DNA of 64,000 nucleotides from Sutterella megalosphaeroides (lineage in GTDB: Bacteria; Pseudomonadota; Gammaproteobacteria; Burkholderiales; Burkholderiaceae_F), in the NCBI RefSeq assembly GCF_003609995.1, contig NZ_AP018786.1, forward strand, positions 439,501-503,500, given 5' to 3'. The position numbers and the translations under genes were made by a program. Under the pieces are notes generated by a model that saw nothing but the letters and a program-made list of their open reading frames with translations, ran no database searches and had not been told where the DNA came from. Below, one piece after another: positions 22,979 to 31,841 of the stretch (its first letter is position 1; each line of letters begins with the position of its first letter).

Positions 22979-23138
22979 GGTTCCGACAAAAAAAGTGAAG
23001 CGGCCGCGAGCGGGAGCCCCCGAGCGCGGGTCTTGGTAGTATAGGGGCGATGCCGGTCGACGACGCCGTCAACCGTAAGAAATTGCAAGCGCATGCGCGG
23101 GTTGCGCGTCGCGCGCCCGCCAAACACCGAATTTTGTC

Positions 23139-23993
23139 ATGATCGATTTTTTCCCCTGGGCATTCTGGGGCGCACTGTTCTTTTTCGCCGCGGCGGTTCT
23201 TTTCGTTCGCCGCACGGCCCCGAAGGGGCTCTTTCCGACGGCCGCGGGACGCGGCCCCGTGCTGGTCCTCGCCCTGCTCGTCCTTCTGACGGCGCTCGGG
23301 CAGATCCCGACCGAGAACGGCTCGGTCCTGCGTACGATCCTCACCGAAGGCTTTGCGGTCGGCCGCGCCGAAGCGGGGGCCTCCCTTCCCTTTGCCATGA
23401 CGGACCTGCGCGGAGCGGCGCTCGTTCATGCGGGGACGACCGTTGTGTCGACGCCCGCCGTTCGCATCGCGATTCAGACGCTCGTTGCGCTCATTGCCGG
23501 CGGCGTCACGTCGTTCGTTGCGTGGATGCTCACCGCGGGCTGGTTCGGCGCGAAGCGCGGCGTCGGCTTTTCCGAGGGCGTTCGCGCGCTCGGCGACGCG
23601 AACCCCTGGCGCGGCGCGATGATCGCGGGGACGATTTTCTGGATGGCGACCACCTGGGTGCTCTTTCTCGGTCGGGACTGGCATCTTTTCGGTACGTCCC
23701 CGTCGGGCGAAGACCTCTTTCTCGAAGTGCTCGCGCACCTCTCGGGCCCCGTGACGGCGGGTCTCGTGGCGGGCGCCTTGGGGCTTCTCGCTTCGCGCGG
23801 CGGCTACCTGCGCCGCTGGGCGGCGTCGGGCTTTGCGGCCGGGGTCGTTTTGGACGGCCTTCTCGGCGTGACGGGCTTGGCGCCCGCGGGTCTCGGGGCG
23901 CTCTCGGCCGCGGGCCCCGCCTGGGGTACGGCGGGTGCGGTGGCGGCGACGCTTCTTCTTCTCGCGCTCTCGATTTCGGCCGCGCGCGAGTGA
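23139..23993 (+). CDS. Integral membrane protein of unknown function
   Basis: 284 residues that I do not recognise. It appears to have seven or so hydrophobic helices: about 5-23, 38-56, 106-134, 158-176, 190-212, 216-240 and 255-280. Soluble segments are short and glycine- or alanine-rich, with no cysteine pairs, metal motifs or nucleotide motifs. The ATG at 23139 lacks a clear ribosome site, so the start is uncertain. It lies alone on the plus strand between ybgC and ruvB. Codon use matches its neighbours, so it looks resident rather than newly acquired. It could be a lineage-specific membrane protein. Confidence 0.6.
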   Translation: MIDFFPWAFWGALFFFAAAVLFVRRTAPKGLFPTAAGRGPVLVLALLVLLTALGQIPTENGSVLRTILTEGFAVGRAEAGASLPFAMTDLRGAALVHAGTTVVSTPAVRIAIQTLVALIAGGVTSFVAWMLTAGWFGAKRGVGFSEGVRALGDANPWRGAMIAGTIFWMATTWVLFLGRDWHLFGTSPSGEDLFLEVLAHLSGPVTAGLVAGALGLLASRGGYLRRWAASGFAAGVVLDGLLGVTGLAPAGLGALSAAGPAWGTAGAVAATLLLLALSISAARE

Positions 23994-24035
23994 GTGAGGC
24001 GTCCGAAGCGCCTGAAGCGCTTCGAACAGATCGAG

Positions 24036-24070
24036 CAAAAACGGAACGGGGCCCTTCGGGCCCCGTTCCG
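24036..24070 (-). terminator. Terminator after ruvB
   Basis: CGGAACGGGGCCC (24042-24054) and GGGCCCCGTTCCG (24058-24070) form a 13-base perfect stem with a 3-base loop. On the minus strand it is followed by TTTTTGC, so it ends ruvB. Confidence 0.85.
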
Positions 24071-24087
24071 TTGGATCGGATCTCAGC

Positions 24088-25131
24088 TTATTTTTCGGCG
24101 AAGGCCTTCACGAGCATCGCCTCCGCGCCCGGAGGGGGCATGCGGAAGTGCTCCCACGCGAGCATCGTGGCCATGCGGCCTCGGGGCGTACGCTGCACGA
24201 ACCCCTGCTGAATGAGGTAGGGCTCGACCACGTCCTCGAGCGTGTCGCGGTCTTCGCCCACCGCGGCGGCGAGGTTTTCGATCCCGACGGGGCCGCCCGA
24301 GAATTTTTCGAGAATCGTGAGGAGGAACTTGCGGTCGATCATGTCGAGGCCCGCCGGGTCCACGTCGAGCATTGTGAGCGCGCGGTTTGCGACCTCCTGC
24401 GTGATCGTGCCGTCGTGCTTCACCTCGGCGTAGTCGCGCACGCGTCGGAGAAGACGGTTTGCGACGCGGGGCGTCCCGCGGGAGCGGCACGCCACTTCGC
24501 GCGCGCCCTCGGGGTCGATCGCGACGCCGAGCAGACGGGCCGAGCGGCGAACGATCGTCACGAGCTCTTCGGTCGTGTAGAACTGGAGCTGATTGACGAT
24601 GCCGAAACGCGCGCGCAGGGGGTTCGTGAGCGAACCCGCACGGGTCGTTGCGCCGATCAGCGTAAAGGGCGGCAGATCGATCTTGATCGAGCGCGCCGCG
24701 GGCCCCTCGCCGATCATGATGTCGATCTGATAGTCCTCGAGCGCGGGGTAGAGGATTTCCTCGACGACGGGCGAGAGACGATGGATTTCGTCGATGAAGA
24801 GGACGTCGTTTTTCTCAAGGTTCGTGAGAATCGCCGCTAGGTCTCCGGGGCGCTCGAGCACGGGGCCCGACGTTTGCCTGAGGTTCACGCCCATTTCATG
24901 GGCGACGATATGGGCGAGCGTCGTCTTCCCTAGCCCGGGAGGTCCGAAAAGGAGCAGATGGTCGAGCGGATCTCCGCGGCGTTTGGCGGCTTCGATGAAG
25001 ATATGGAGCTGTTCGCGCACGGCCTGCTGGCCGACGTAGTCGGCGAGCATCGTCGGGCGCAGCGCGCGGTCGATGTTCTCTTCGTTGGGGCTCGCGGTTT
25101 CGCCCGCGATGAGGCGCTCGTCGGCGGACAT
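24088..25131 (-). CDS. ruvB: Holliday junction helicase RuvB
   Basis: AAA+ motor that drives branch migration at Holliday junctions with RuvA. 347 residues. Walker A is [12 protein letters not shown] and Walker B DEIHRL. Sensor 1 GATTRAG, the arginine finger region LRARFGIV and the C-terminal winged helix ([14 protein letters not shown]) are present. Third ruv gene; 91 bases after ruvA. Confidence 0.98.
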   Translation of the reverse strand: MSADERLIAGETASPNEENIDRALRPTMLADYVGQQAVREQLHIFIEAAKRRGDPLDHLLLFGPPGLGKTTLAHIVAHEMGVNLRQTSGPVLERPGDLAAILTNLEKNDVLFIDEIHRLSPVVEEILYPALEDYQIDIMIGEGPAARSIKIDLPPFTLIGATTRAGSLTNPLRARFGIVNQLQFYTTEELVTIVRRSARLLGVAIDPEGAREVACRSRGTPRVANRLLRRVRDYAEVKHDGTITQEVANRALTMLDVDPAGLDMIDRKFLLTILEKFSGGPVGIENLAAAVGEDRDTLEDVVEPYLIQQGFVQRTPRGRMATMLAWEHFRMPPPGAEAMLVKAFAEK

Positions 25132-25222
25132 GAGATTCTCCCGGGAAAAGACGTGGCGTAGTGGGTGTGTGAGAGACTAGCGCGTTTCGGCCCGAGGGCT
25201 CGGGCCTGTTCGGCGTTCTCTC

Positions 25223-25816
25223 TCAGCGCGCAAGCGCCTTCAAGGCGAGTCGGATCCCGTCCGAGACGCTCGCCTCGGGCGGGAGTCCCTTCATGGCCGC
25301 CTTGGCTTCGCGTTCCGAGTAGCCGAGCGCAAGGAGCGCGCTCAGGATGTCGGCGTTGTGCGAGGACGCTTCCGTCGCGCCCGCGGCGGCAAAGAGCCCC
25401 GTCACGATCGCGGAACCTGCGAGCTTCCCCTTGAGTTCGAGAACGAGGCGTTCGGCGGTCTTTTTCCCGATCCCGGGCACCCGAATGAGCGGGGCGGTTT
25501 CGCCCGATTCGACCGCTTCGGAAAGCTTCTCGGGGGAAAGCCCCGAGAGGATCGCGAGCGCAATCCTCGGGCCGACCCCGGAAATCTTGATGAGCTCTCG
25601 AAAGGCCGCGCGCTCCGCGCCCGTCGCGAAGCCGTAGAGAAGCTGCGCGTCTTCGCGCACGACGAGGTGCGTGAAAAGCGTCACTTCGGCCCCTTCGGCG
25701 GGGAGGTTGCAGAAGGTCGACATCGGCACGTCGACTTCGTAGCCGACGCCCGAAACGTCGACGAGGATTTGCGGAGGCCGTTTTTCGAGCAGTTGGCCGC
25801 GCAGACGTCCGATCAT
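25223..25816 (-). CDS. ruvA: Holliday junction DNA-binding protein RuvA
   Basis: 197 residues; the tetramer holds the four-way junction open for RuvB and RuvC. It has an N-terminal OB fold ([26 protein letters not shown]), two helix-hairpin-helix motifs ([37 protein letters not shown]) and the C-terminal domain that contacts RuvB. Its ATG overlaps the ruvC stop as ATGA, so it is translationally coupled. Confidence 0.98.
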   Translation of the reverse strand: MIGRLRGQLLEKRPPQILVDVSGVGYEVDVPMSTFCNLPAEGAEVTLFTHLVVREDAQLLYGFATGAERAAFRELIKISGVGPRIALAILSGLSPEKLSEAVESGETAPLIRVPGIGKKTAERLVLELKGKLAGSAIVTGLFAAAGATEASSHNADILSALLALGYSEREAKAAMKGLPPEASVSDGIRLALKALAR

Positions 25817-26436
25817 GAGCGTGTTCCTTTCTGAAGTAGTTGCGTCCAGGCCGCGCGCGCGCCGCGCGAGGAGGCGCCGCGCCGGGCGGTCGCGTAGGTG
25901 CGCGCCGTGGCGCCCGAGCGCTCGAGCGCTCGAAGTTTCAAGGTGTGCGAGCAGCAGAGCGCGCACGCGAGCGCGTCGGCCGCGTCGGTGCGCGGAAGCG
26001 TCTCAAGGCCGAAGAGAAGCGCCATCATCTGCTGAATCTGCGCCTTGTCGGCCTTGCCGCTTCCCGTCACCGCCTGCTTGATTTCGCTCGGCGTGAATTC
26101 TTCGACGCGCAGCCCCTTGAGGGCCGCCGCGACGAGCGCCGCGCCGCGCGCCTGCCCGAGGCGAAGCGTGCTTTGCGGATTGATGTTGACGAAGACCCGC
26201 TCGGCCGAGCAGACGGTCGGGCGGTGCGTTTCGATAAGTTCCGTCAAGCGCGACGTGATGACGCCGAGCCGGAAGGCGAGTTCCCCGTCGGGCACGTCGA
26301 TGACGCCGCAGGCGACGAACCGTTCGGTGCCCCCGCTCGCTTCGACGACGGCCCAACCCGTGTGATTCAACCCCGGGTCCATGCCGAGGATGCGCAGGGG
26401 AGCCGTCGTCGGGGAAGTCCCGAGCGCGTCCGGCAT
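25813..26436 (-). CDS. ruvC: Holliday junction resolvase RuvC
   Basis: Endonuclease that cuts Holliday junctions. 207 residues, a little longer than usual because of a basic C-terminal tail (about 175-207). Acidic catalytic residues appear in [11 protein letters not shown] (Asp), [11 protein letters not shown] (Glu), and [14 protein letters not shown] (Asp pair). The ATG overlaps the ffh stop by one base (TGATG), placing it in an ffh-ruvC-ruvA-ruvB operon. Confidence 0.97.
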   Translation of the reverse strand: MPDALGTSPTTAPLRILGMDPGLNHTGWAVVEASGGTERFVACGVIDVPDGELAFRLGVITSRLTELIETHRPTVCSAERVFVNINPQSTLRLGQARGAALVAAALKGLRVEEFTPSEIKQAVTGSGKADKAQIQQMMALLFGLETLPRTDAADALACALCCSHTLKLRALERSGATARTYATARRGASSRGARAAWTQLLQKGTRS

Positions 26437-27827
26437 CAGGGCTTCAGCCCTCCGAAGCCGCCCATGCCGGGAAGCCCCATGCCGCCCAAGGCACGCATCA
26501 TGCGGGAGAGCCCGCCCTTTTTCATGCGCTTCATCATTTCCTGGGTCTGCTCGAACTGCTTCAGAAGGCGATTGACTTCCTGCACGGGCACGCCCGCACC
26601 GAGGGCGATGCGCTTCTTGCGGCTCGCCTTGATGAGTTCGGGCTTGCGGCGCTCCAGGGGCGTCATCGAGTCGATGATCCCCATCGTGCGGCGCACCTGC
26701 TTCTGGACTTCCTTGTCGTTCACCTTCCCCGCCATTTCCTGGAACTGCGCGGGGAGCTTCTCGAGGATCGAGGAGAAGTTGTCCATGGCGCCCATTTGCG
26801 CGAGTTGCGCGCGGAAGTCGTTGAGGTCGAAGCGGTCGCCCGCCTTCAACTTCGTCGCGAGCTTTTCGGCTTCGGCGATGTTGATCGACTTCGTGACGTC
26901 CTTCACGAGACCCACGATGTCGCCCATGCCGAGAATGCGGGAGGCCATTGCTTCCGGATCGAACGCATCAAAGCCCGTGAGCTTTTCGCCCGACCCCACG
27001 AACTTGATGGGCTTCCCCGTGACGTGGCGCACGGAGAGTGCCGCACCGCCGCGGCTGTCGCCGTCCGTCTTCGTGAGGATGATCCCCGTAAGGGGGAGCC
27101 GCTCGTGGAAGGCCTTCGCCGTGTTGACCGCGTCCTGACCGAGCATCGCGTCGATCACGAAGAGCGTTTCGGCGGGCTTCAGGAACGTATTGAGTTCGGC
27201 GACCTCGCGCATCATCGCTTCGTCGATCGCCAGACGACCGGCCGTGTCGACGATCAGAACGTCGTAGAAGCGGCGGCGGGCGTGATCGATCGCGCCCGCG
27301 GCGATGTCGAGGGGCTTTTCGTTCGGGGTCGAGGGGAACCAGTCGGCGCCCGCCTGTTCGGTGACGGTCTTCAACTGATCGATGGCGGCGGGTCGATAGA
27401 CGTCGGCCGACACCGTCAGAACTTTCTTCTTCATCGTCTCGACGAGGTACTTCGCGAGCTTGCCCGCGGACGTCGTCTTACCCGCACCCTGAAGGCCCGC
27501 GAGAAGGATCACGGCCGGAGGCTGTACGCGCAGGTTGAGGCTGCGCTCTTCTTCGGTGAGGTCGCCCCCGATGACGGCCGTAAGTTCGCGTTGCACGACG
27601 CCTACGAGCGCCTGACCGGGGTTGAGGTTGCCGACCACCTCTTCGCCCATGGCTTTTTCTTTGATGCGCGCGAGCACTTCGCGCACAACGGGGAGCGCCA
27701 CGTCGGCTTCGAGAAGCGCCATGCGCACTTCGCGCAGCATGTCGCGGGTGTTTTCTTCCGTAAGGCGCGCCTGACCGCGCATCGTCTTCACGATTTTCGA
27801 AAGACGCTGGCTGAGTGAATCGAACAT
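26436..27827 (-). CDS. ffh: Signal recognition particle GTPase Ffh
   Basis: Protein part of the signal recognition particle; targets membrane proteins co-translationally to FtsY and SecYEG. 463 residues. N domain at about 1-85; G domain with GLQGAGKTTSAGKLA, DTAGRLAIDE and TKTDGDSRGGAALS; C-terminal M domain with basic helices and a methionine/glycine-rich end (MMKRMKKGGLSRMM, LGGMGLPGMGGFGG). The start at 27827 gives the standard MFDSLSQRLSKIVKTMRG. The one-base overlap with ruvC links targeting and recombination genes in one transcript. Divergent from ypjD, as in many proteobacteria. Confidence 0.98.
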   Translation of the reverse strand: MFDSLSQRLSKIVKTMRGQARLTEENTRDMLREVRMALLEADVALPVVREVLARIKEKAMGEEVVGNLNPGQALVGVVQRELTAVIGGDLTEEERSLNLRVQPPAVILLAGLQGAGKTTSAGKLAKYLVETMKKKVLTVSADVYRPAAIDQLKTVTEQAGADWFPSTPNEKPLDIAAGAIDHARRRFYDVLIVDTAGRLAIDEAMMREVAELNTFLKPAETLFVIDAMLGQDAVNTAKAFHERLPLTGIILTKTDGDSRGGAALSVRHVTGKPIKFVGSGEKLTGFDAFDPEAMASRILGMGDIVGLVKDVTKSINIAEAEKLATKLKAGDRFDLNDFRAQLAQMGAMDNFSSILEKLPAQFQEMAGKVNDKEVQKQVRRTMGIIDSMTPLERRKPELIKASRKKRIALGAGVPVQEVNRLLKQFEQTQEMMKRMKKGGLSRMMRALGGMGLPGMGGFGGLKP

Positions 27828-28206
27828 GTGGGTTCCTCTGTGGATCCCGGCGTCAACCGCGACGGGGATCGGAATTGGGGCCGGCCGCGTCGGGGGCGCA
27901 GTCGCCCGAAAGGGGCGAGCGCCGCACCCGGAGCCCGCCGGACGTGCCGCTCCGGAGTCGGTCGGAAGCACTGAAACTTCAGTCTTTCCTAAGACCGGAG
28001 GCTATAGAATAAAGACAATTGCGGCGGGTCTTCCCGAGCATCCCGGACGGGGTGCGGGCCCGCGGCATCCGGGGAGTTTTCCGTCCCTCGGAAAACGACA
28101 TATTTTAAGGGGAGCCGGCCGCTTTTGCTTGTACGGTCATTCACCCGAACGCACGGCAAAGAGGACCACGGTCGACGAGCTCCGACGACGAATCGAGAAA
28201 GACAGA
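27828..28206. other. Divergent intergenic region ffh/ypjD
   Basis: 379 bases with no gene I can support. It contains a 7-base inverted repeat CCGGAGC/GCTCCGG (27928-27955) in the ffh leader, a small palindrome CTGAA-AC-TTCAG (27971-27982), and an AT-rich TATAGAAT at 28003 that could be a plus-strand -10. No convincing full promoter is visible on either strand. Confidence 0.5.
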
Positions 28207-29010
28207 ATGACAATGATGACGATTTGCACGGGCCTGGCCGCCCTCTTGTATCTTGCGGCCGGAACGGCCATCGTGGGCGCCATGAAAAACGACACGCCGC
28301 GCGCGTCGGGCCTCATCCGGGTGCCGATCCTGCTCGGCATGCTCCTGCAGGGCTACGCGATTCAGGGCGAAATGTTCCGCGCCGACGCCGTTCACTTCGG
28401 GTTCGGCTTTGCGATTTCGGTGACGTTCTTCTTCGCGGTGCTCGTGCTTCTCGTCGAATCGTACGTGCACCGTCTGCACGGACAGTTCGGGATCATTCTC
28501 GTGGCGGCCGCCTTTGCCGTGCTTCTCCCCGTGGTCTTCCCCGGGCAGCCGATTCCGGCCGCCGAATGGACGACGCTCTTCCGCTGGCATCTTCTTCTCG
28601 CCATCGCCGCTTACGGCTTCATGACGATCGCGCTCGTGCACGCCGTCCTGATGGGGTACCAGAACCGCGCGCTCAAGGCGCCGGGGGAAGAATCGAAGTT
28701 TCTCGCTTCGATGCCGGGGCTGGTCGTCATGGAACGCATCTTCTTTCGCATCGTGGCGGCGGGCTTTCTCTGTCTCACGCTCGTTCTCGTGACGGGGTCG
28801 ATTGCGACGAAGGAGCAGTACGGCGTCTTCATCCATCTCGACCACAAGATGATTCTCACGTGGCTCTCCTGGGCGATCTTCGGGTTGCTGCTCGCGGGCC
28901 GCTACTTTGCCGGGTGGCGCGCGAAGACCGCCCTCCGGTGGTTCTGGGTGGGTTTTGCTGTCCTCGTCATCGCGTACGTGGGCTACAGCTTCATCCTTGA
29001 AGTTTTCTGA
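28207..29010 (+). CDS. ypjD: CcsA/YpjD-type inner membrane protein
   Basis: 267 residues, eight predicted membrane helices. It belongs to the cytochrome c assembly (CcsA) family; the E. coli homologue YpjD also lies beside ffh. Conserved histidines are in FRWHLLLAIAAYGFMTIALVHAV and FIHLDHKMILTWLSW, and the end has the GWRAKTAL loop and a last helix. Role in haem handling or cation tolerance is family inference. The start (ATG 28207) is one of three close ATGs (28207, 28213, 28216), with only a weak ribosome site. Confidence 0.85.
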   Translation: MTMMTICTGLAALLYLAAGTAIVGAMKNDTPRASGLIRVPILLGMLLQGYAIQGEMFRADAVHFGFGFAISVTFFFAVLVLLVESYVHRLHGQFGIILVAAAFAVLLPVVFPGQPIPAAEWTTLFRWHLLLAIAAYGFMTIALVHAVLMGYQNRALKAPGEESKFLASMPGLVVMERIFFRIVAAGFLCLTLVLVTGSIATKEQYGVFIHLDHKMILTWLSWAIFGLLLAGRYFAGWRAKTALRWFWVGFAVLVIAYVGYSFILEVF

Positions 29011-29019
29011 GCACCAAGC

Positions 29020-29322
29020 ATGGGACGCATTCTCTTTTTCGTGGGTCTCGCCGTCCTCGTGTGGGTGGCGTGGGCGATCTCGCGCCGCAACAACAAGCTC
29101 GACAACGAAGAGCGTCGCGAACTGCGGCGCCTGCGTCGGGAAAAGGCCGAAGGCGAAAAGCGTGCCGAGCGCACGCGAGCCCTCGGCGAAACGATGGTGA
29201 AGTGCGCGCACTGCGGCACGTACTTCCCGAAGAGCGAAGGCGTGCGCCGGGGCGACCGCCTTTACTGCTCGGTCAAGTGCCGCGACAAAGCGAACGACAC
29301 GAAGGGAGCCGACCCGTCGTGA
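29020..29322 (+). CDS. PP0621-family zinc-ribbon-like protein
   Basis: 100 residues: an N-terminal membrane helix (about 3-20), a charged helix (about 27-58), and a C-terminal metal knuckle VKCAHCGTYFPKSEG ... LYCSVKCRD with four cysteines. This matches the PP0621 family, common beside ampD in beta- and gammaproteobacteria and of unknown function. The gene overlaps ampD by four bases (GTGA). Confidence 0.85.
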   Translation: MGRILFFVGLAVLVWVAWAISRRNNKLDNEERRELRRLRREKAEGEKRAERTRALGETMVKCAHCGTYFPKSEGVRRGDRLYCSVKCRDKANDTKGADPS

Positions 29323-29948
29323 CCGCTTCCGCGCTTTTCCCGCGCTCCGGCCGACTCGAAGGCCTCCTTCAGCGCACCTCCCCTCACTGCGACGCCCGCC
29401 CTGCGGGCGTTGTCGTTTCGCTCCTCGTGCTCCACTACATATCGCTCCCCGCAGGCGTCTTCGAGGGCGAATGCGTCGACCGGCTCTTTACGGGCACGTG
29501 GCGCGAAGGGGACCCCGAAGAGATTCGGGACCTGCGCGTCTCCGCACACTTTTTCATTCGCCGCAACGGAGAAATCCGTCAGTACGTCTCGATCGACGAT
29601 CGGGCCTGGCATGCGGGACTCTCGAACTTTCGGGGCCGAAACGCCTGCAACGACTTTTCCGTGGGTGTCGAAATCGAAGGTACGGGCGAGGTGCCTTTCG
29701 AAGACGCGCAGTATGCGGCCTTGGGGCGCCTCGTCGAGCGGCTCGCGGCGCTCCTGCCTCTGGAATTCGTCACGGGCCACGAAGTGATCGCCCCGGGACG
29801 AAAGCAGGACCCCGGCCCCTTTTTCGACTGGGACCGCGTCGAGCGGATGTTGCCTTCCGGGCTCTCCCGCGCCACCGCGCCCGAGGATTGCGATCGAGCG
29901 GCGCTTGAAAAACGCATGCGGGAATTGGCGGCCGCCGCGGGCCGCTGA
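29319..29948 (+). CDS. ampD: 1,6-anhydro-N-acetylmuramyl-L-alanine amidase AmpD
   Basis: Cytoplasmic zinc amidase that recycles anhydro-muropeptides; in many species its loss induces AmpC beta-lactamase. 209 residues. The zinc ligands are the His in VLHYISLP and the His and Asp of TGHEVIAPGRKQDPGPFF. The core segment runs from SAHFFIRRNGEIRQYVS to NACNDFSVGVEIEG. The GTG start overlaps the stop of the PP0621 gene; GGGAG lies upstream. The ~30-residue charged tail is not conserved. Confidence 0.95.
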   Translation: MTASALFPRSGRLEGLLQRTSPHCDARPAGVVVSLLVLHYISLPAGVFEGECVDRLFTGTWREGDPEEIRDLRVSAHFFIRRNGEIRQYVSIDDRAWHAGLSNFRGRNACNDFSVGVEIEGTGEVPFEDAQYAALGRLVERLAALLPLEFVTGHEVIAPGRKQDPGPFFDWDRVERMLPSGLSRATAPEDCDRAALEKRMRELAAAAGR

Positions 29949-30026
29949 CCGAGACGCCGCACCTCCATTCCGGGCATGCCTTGTTGCATGTCGGTACGGT
30001 TGCGTGCGTCCGACGGCGGGCGGTTT

Positions 30027-30035
30027 TGCTATAGT
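30027..30035 (+). promoter_or_regulatory. Candidate extended -10 promoter for yggT
   Basis: TGCTATAGT matches TGnTATAAT with one mismatch, 62 bases before the yggT start. No good -35 is seen. Confidence 0.45.
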
Positions 30036-30097
30036 CCCGAGAAAATTTTCTTCACGACTCTTTTTCGAACCGTACCGCAACAAGGACCGACGCCGAC

Positions 30098-30652
30098 ATG
30101 CTCGCTTCTCTCCTTCAGCTCGTTATCGGCCTCGTCACGACCATCGTCGGGGCGATGCTTCTTCTTCGCGCCTGGCTTTACTACTGGGCCGTGTCGTCGC
30201 GCCATCCGCTCGTCGAGATGTCGCGCCGCACGACCGACTGGCTCGTCGGGCCGCTCTCGAAAATCGCTCCCGCCAAGGCGGGGATCGACCGCGCGTCGAT
30301 TTTGGGGGCGTTTCTCACGGCCTGCGTGACGGTGGTGCTCATGCGGCTTCTTGCGGGCGGCTTCATCGCCGCGCCGCTCGGCCTCGCGATCGCGCCCTTC
30401 GCGCTCCTTTTGCGCTGGGCGCTCGAAATGATTTCCTGGGGTACGCTCATCTGGGCGGTGCTCACGTGGGTGAATCCGGGGAGCCCCATGACCTACACGC
30501 TCGCCCTCCTGATCGACCCCTTCCTGCGTCCGGTGCGCCGCATGCTCCCGAACTTCAAGGGGATCGACTTTGCGCCCCTCGTCGTCATTCTGCTCGCGAA
30601 CGTGCTCCTCATTTTCGTTGCGCCCCTTTCGCGCGGGTATCTCGTCTTCTGA
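30098..30652 (+). CDS. yggT: YggT family membrane protein
   Basis: 184 residues with two copies of the YggT unit. Each has a membrane helix pair and a loop leading to a WLVGPLSKIAP-like or LIDPFLRPVRRMLPN sequence. The second copy keeps the family core WVNPGSPMTYTLALLIDPFL and ends in the FAPLVVILLANVLL helix. Function is not firmly known; homologues are linked to division, osmotic shock resistance or cell shape. Stands alone between ampD and a terminator. Confidence 0.9.
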   Translation: MLASLLQLVIGLVTTIVGAMLLLRAWLYYWAVSSRHPLVEMSRRTTDWLVGPLSKIAPAKAGIDRASILGAFLTACVTVVLMRLLAGGFIAAPLGLAIAPFALLLRWALEMISWGTLIWAVLTWVNPGSPMTYTLALLIDPFLRPVRRMLPNFKGIDFAPLVVILLANVLLIFVAPLSRGYLVF

Positions 30653-30699
30653 CGCGTCCCGACGCGTTCGAATTTCTCTTCGGCCAAGCCGAATGAAGC

Positions 30700-30730
30700 A
30701 AAAAGCCCGAGACGTCGTCTCGGGCTTTTA
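30700..30730. terminator. Bidirectional terminator between yggT and the PfkB kinase
   Basis: AAAAGCCCGAGAC (30701-30713) pairs with GTCTCGGGCTTTT (30717-30729). Runs of A and T on each side serve both convergent genes. Confidence 0.85.
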
Positions 30731-30748
30731 AAGTTTTCGGGCGTCGGC

Positions 30749-31738
30749 TCAGCGTACCTTCGAGCTCTCCGACGTTTTTCCGATGAGCGCGAGCGCTTGC
30801 GCGCGGGAGAGCGCGTAGTCCTGCGAGCCGCGGTGCGTCACCTTGACGGCGGCCGCGTAAGCGCCCGCACGGGCGGCTTCGACGGGGTCCGCCCCTTCGA
30901 CGATCCCCCAGAGAAGGCCGCCCCGATAGGCGTCGCCCGCCCCGACCGGATCGACCGCGCTCTTGCCTTCGGGCAGCATCTCGGCGGGGACAAACTCGGG
31001 CGCCTCCGCCCCCGGCCGCCACACCGAAGAGCCGCGCGCGCCGTGCGTGTGCCAGACGGTCTTCCCTGATGCGGCAAGCAGCCGCGGCGTAAGCCCCGTG
31101 AAGCGCTCGATGAGTTCGGCTTCGTAGTCGGAAAAGGCGACGCCGAAGGCGCCCGCAACGAGCGTTTTGAGGCCCTCGGGGCCGTAAAGGGGCGTGGCCT
31201 GTCCGGGGTCGAAGAGGTACGGAATCCCCGCTTCGACGCACCGCTCGGCCTGCCGCAGCGTCGCGCGCCGTTCGCCCGGCGCGAGAATCGCGAGTTTCGC
31301 GTCCGCTTCGGGCATCGGTGCTTCGTCCGCACGATCGAGCGCCCCCGCATGAAAGGCGGCGATTTGGTTGCCGTCCGCGTCCGTCGTGATGAAGCACTGC
31401 GAGGAGAAGCAGTCCTCCAGCACGATGAGACCCGAAAGGTCCGCGCCCCAACTTTTGAAGCGCTCCAGGTAGGGACCGCCGTCGGCGCCGAGCGCGCCCC
31501 AGAGAACGGGGCGGCCGCCCAGAGCGTGCATCGCCCAGGCGATGTTCGCGGCACAGCCCCCGAAGGAGCGACGCATGACGGGGGTCGGGAAGGTGAGGTT
31601 GATGTGGTCGAGCCCTTCGGGGGTCAGGGTGTCGGAGAAGCGTCCGGGGGTCGCGAGCACGGTGTCGTAGGCGACGGACCCTGCGACGAGCACGGCAGGC
31701 GAAGAAGAGGAGGAAGCGGGAGACATCGAAGCGGTCAT
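30749..31738 (-). CDS. PfkB-family carbohydrate/nucleoside kinase
   Basis: 329 residues. The family signatures are the glycine-rich N-terminal segment RRSFGGCAANIAWAMHALGG with LGADGGPYLERFKSWG, and the C-terminal DPVGAGDAYRGGLLWG, whose Asp is the catalytic base and GAGD the anion hole. The closest group by eye is the adenosine kinase-like carbohydrate kinases of betaproteobacteria. The substrate cannot be told. Downstream of the acc-prmA-DUF3426 genes on the same strand, 103 bases after the last; an alternative start is the ATG at 31726. Confidence 0.85.
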   Translation of the reverse strand: MTASMSPASSSSSPAVLVAGSVAYDTVLATPGRFSDTLTPEGLDHINLTFPTPVMRRSFGGCAANIAWAMHALGGRPVLWGALGADGGPYLERFKSWGADLSGLIVLEDCFSSQCFITTDADGNQIAAFHAGALDRADEAPMPEADAKLAILAPGERRATLRQAERCVEAGIPYLFDPGQATPLYGPEGLKTLVAGAFGVAFSDYEAELIERFTGLTPRLLAASGKTVWHTHGARGSSVWRPGAEAPEFVPAEMLPEGKSAVDPVGAGDAYRGGLLWGIVEGADPVEAARAGAYAAAVKVTHRGSQDYALSRAQALALIGKTSESSKVR

Positions 31739-31841
31739 GGGGTAAGCGGTAGAAAAGCATTCGCCCCGAAACCGAAGGTCGCGGGGCGAAGCGGGAAGCG
31801 CAAAACCGAAAGCGAACGGAGTGAACGGCGAACGGCGCCCG

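Noticed and set aside
21840-24038. A 732-residue version of TolQ
   Set aside because: The extra N-terminal 510 residues run through ybgC and antisense to the membrane protein gene. The true TolQ start is at 22505.
27828-28206. Possible 4.5S RNA or riboswitch between ffh and ypjD
   Set aside because: Only a 7-base inverted repeat is seen. The conserved SRP RNA tetraloop and core are not found.
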